From assembly GCA_963742405.1 (NCBI GenBank), contig CAVUMB010000007.1, positions 1-64,000 on the forward strand: a stretch of 64,000 nucleotides of DNA, read 5' to 3'. Positions 62,777 to 64,000 of this stretch are shown piece by piece. This stretch comes from JAGVSR01 sp963742405 (lineage in GTDB: Bacteria > Pseudomonadota > Alphaproteobacteria > Rhizobiales > Hyphomicrobiaceae). Position 1 is the first letter of the stretch. The number at the start of each line of letters is the position of its first letter. Under the pieces are notes generated by a model, which worked only from the letters and a program-made list of their open reading frames with translations, was not told where the DNA came from and ran no database searches. The translations under genes were made by a program, and so were the position numbers.

Positions 62777-64000
62777 TTAGATCGTGCGCAAATAAAATTC
62801 GAAATCCAAGGGCTGGGGCTCAGCAAAAAAGCGGTCCGCTTCGATTTCTTTTATCGTTGAAAAAATGCGCACGAACTCCGTTCCGAAGTAATCTACAACA
62901 AATGTCGACCGTCGAAACAACTCGATAGCTGCAAACCAATTTGTCGGCATAGGATCGCACGGCTGTTCATAGCCGTTGCCTTCAATCATAGGGCCGGGAT
63001 CGCTCTTGCTTTTGAGCCCCAGGTGCACGCCCGCCAGCGCGACCGCCATCGCAAGATAGGGATTGGCGTCCGCGCCCGACGCGCGATGCTCCACGTGCCG
63101 GGCCGGACCTTTGCCGGCCGGAATACGTAGAGATACGGATCGGTTATTGAAGCCCCAATTGGGCGCGATTGGCGCATAGCTCGCCTTTCGAAACCGGCGG
63201 TAGGAATTGGCGTTCGGTGCAAATATCGCCATGCCGTCGGCCATGGTGCTTTTCATGCCGCCGATAGCCTGTCGCAGAAGATCATTGGCAATCACGTCGT
63301 CGGAAGCAAAGACATTGCGCCCGGCGGCGTCGGCAAGGCTGATATGCAAGTGCATGCCGCATCCGGCCCACGCCGAGTAGGGCTTGGCCATGAAACTCGC
63401 GATAAGCCCGTGTTTGTCCGCGACCGCCTTGACGAGGCGTTTGAACTGGATGGCCTCGTCGCACGCCAACAGAGCATCGGTCCGGTATCTAAGGCCGATT
63501 TCCATCTGTCCCGGCGAATATTCCGATAGCAGCGCCTCGAGCGGCAACGCCTGTGCCTCTGCGGCGGCGTAAAGATCACTAAAGAACGGCGCGAAATCCT
63601 CCAGGTCCTGCAGGTAGTAGCCTTGAAAGTGGCGCTGCCGCTCGGGCACCGTCAGACCCATCGGAGGCCGCGGCTTCCCCGCCAACGCACTCTCGCGGTC
63701 CAGGAGGTAAAATTCCAACTCGACGGCCGCCACTGGCCGGAGGCCGAAGTCGGCGAACCGTTTGACGATCCGCTGCAAGGCATGACGGGGTTCGGCGATT
63801 GCACCGGCGCCATCCAATTCGTGGAAACTTCCCAAATACTGCGCCTGCGGTACGCTCGACCATGGAATGCGCTTCAGCGTACCGGGAACCGGCCACAGCG
63901 TGTGATCGGCATCTCCCGTTTCCCAGATCATCCCGGTCTCTTCGACGTCGCGACCGGTCACATCCATCGACATCGCTGAGCAGGCCATGAAGCGGCCATT
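62777..64000 (-). CDS. Glutamine synthetase family protein, 5' end outside the window
   Basis: The last ~405 residues of a GS-fold ligase (ATP plus glutamate plus an amine gives a gamma-glutamyl amide). The frame is open at the right edge (NGRFMACSAMSMDVTG), so N-terminal residues are missing. Visible are VELEFYLLD, EYSPGQMEIGLRY, GCGMHLHISLAD, NSYRRF and NNRSVSLRIP, the usual metal and nucleotide sites. The variant AMSMDVTG segment and WPVPGTLKRIPW place it near gamma-glutamylputrescine synthetase (PuuA) and related type enzymes, not in the GlnA-I group. A polyamine or other amine is the likely acceptor. It lies 84 bp downstream of SnoaL copy 2 start, same strand; they could share a role. 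Confidence 0.78.
   Translation of the reverse strand, partial: NGRFMACSAMSMDVTGRDVEETGMIWETGDADHTLWPVPGTLKRIPWSSVPQAQYLGSFHELDGAGAIAEPRHALQRIVKRFADFGLRPVAAVELEFYLLDRESALAGKPRPPMGLTVPERQRHFQGYYLQDLEDFAPFFSDLYAAAEAQALPLEALLSEYSPGQMEIGLRYRTDALLACDEAIQFKRLVKAVADKHGLIASFMAKPYSAWAGCGMHLHISLADAAGRNVFASDDVIANDLLRQAIGGMKSTMADGMAIFAPNANSYRRFRKASYAPIAPNWGFNNRSVSLRIPAGKGPARHVEHRASGADANPYLAMAVALAGVHLGLKSKSDPGPMIEGNGYEQPCDPMPTNWFAAIELFRRSTFVVDYFGTEFVRIFSTIKEIEADRFFAEPQPLDFEFYLRTI

Overview
The window looks like a chromosome segment of an alphaproteobacterium, most likely of the order Hyphomicrobiales (Rhizobiales). The main evidence is a housekeeping run (dapA, smpB, rpoZ, rsh, pdxJ, acpS, lepB, rnc, era, recO, parC) and a second run (class I/II aminotransferase, hom, glpX) in an order familiar from that group. 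A class I PHA synthase, a leucyl/arginyl-tRNA-protein transferase and OmpA/BON envelope proteins fit the same assignment. No photosynthesis, nitrogen-fixation or plasmid-replication genes are visible, and I do not assign a genus.

The sequence carries far more single-base frame breaks than a living genome would tolerate: I count over thirty in 64 kb. They interrupt rsh, lepB, rnc, parC and phaC as well as accessory genes, and in each case the next frame resumes the same protein almost without loss. The simplest reading is uncorrected insertion/deletion errors in the assembly. I therefore annotate one gene across each break and do not call these genes pseudogenes.

Region 1-10.15 kb is accessory and mosaic. 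It holds the tail of an ABC-2 permease, the tail of an MgtA-type Mg2+ ATPase, a LOG-family protein, a beta-CASP metallo-hydrolase, a scrap of a diheme cytochrome c, a GC-rich cation P-type ATPase of foreign-looking composition, and a serine-recombinase module (DUF3489, DUF2924, small ORF, recombinase). It stops about 200 bp from a tRNA-Gln gene, a plausible junction with the core chromosome.

Region 10.2-27.8 kb mixes regulation and envelope genes. In order there is an ABC-F ATPase, an AerR/PpaA-like B12-binding regulator, a 58-bp tandem hairpin repeat, a divergent pirin/LysR pair, a FIST-hybrid kinase-NarL regulator signalling module, an OmpA/BON protein, a 32-residue membrane microprotein, a triple helix-hairpin-helix membrane-anchored protein, an alpha/beta hydrolase and a soluble lytic transglycosylase.

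Region 27.9-43.4 kb is the conserved core: lysine synthesis (dapA), trans-translation (smpB), RNA polymerase omega, stringent response, vitamin B6, lipid carrier activation, protein secretion, RNA processing, ribosome maturation, recombination and topoisomerase IV. Inserted in it are a tandem pair of peroxiredoxin-like proteins (one without cysteines), a type 5 uracil-DNA glycosylase and a NYN-domain protein. Region 43.4-64 kb continues with protein-tagging, transport (BT1-family carrier beside an acyl-activating enzyme), metal efflux, a diheme peroxidase, sulfur amino-acid synthesis (metY), PHA synthesis, the aminotransferase-hom-glpX operon, a glutamine amidotransferase, two SnoaL-like paralogues and a glutamine-synthetase-family gene cut by the window edge.
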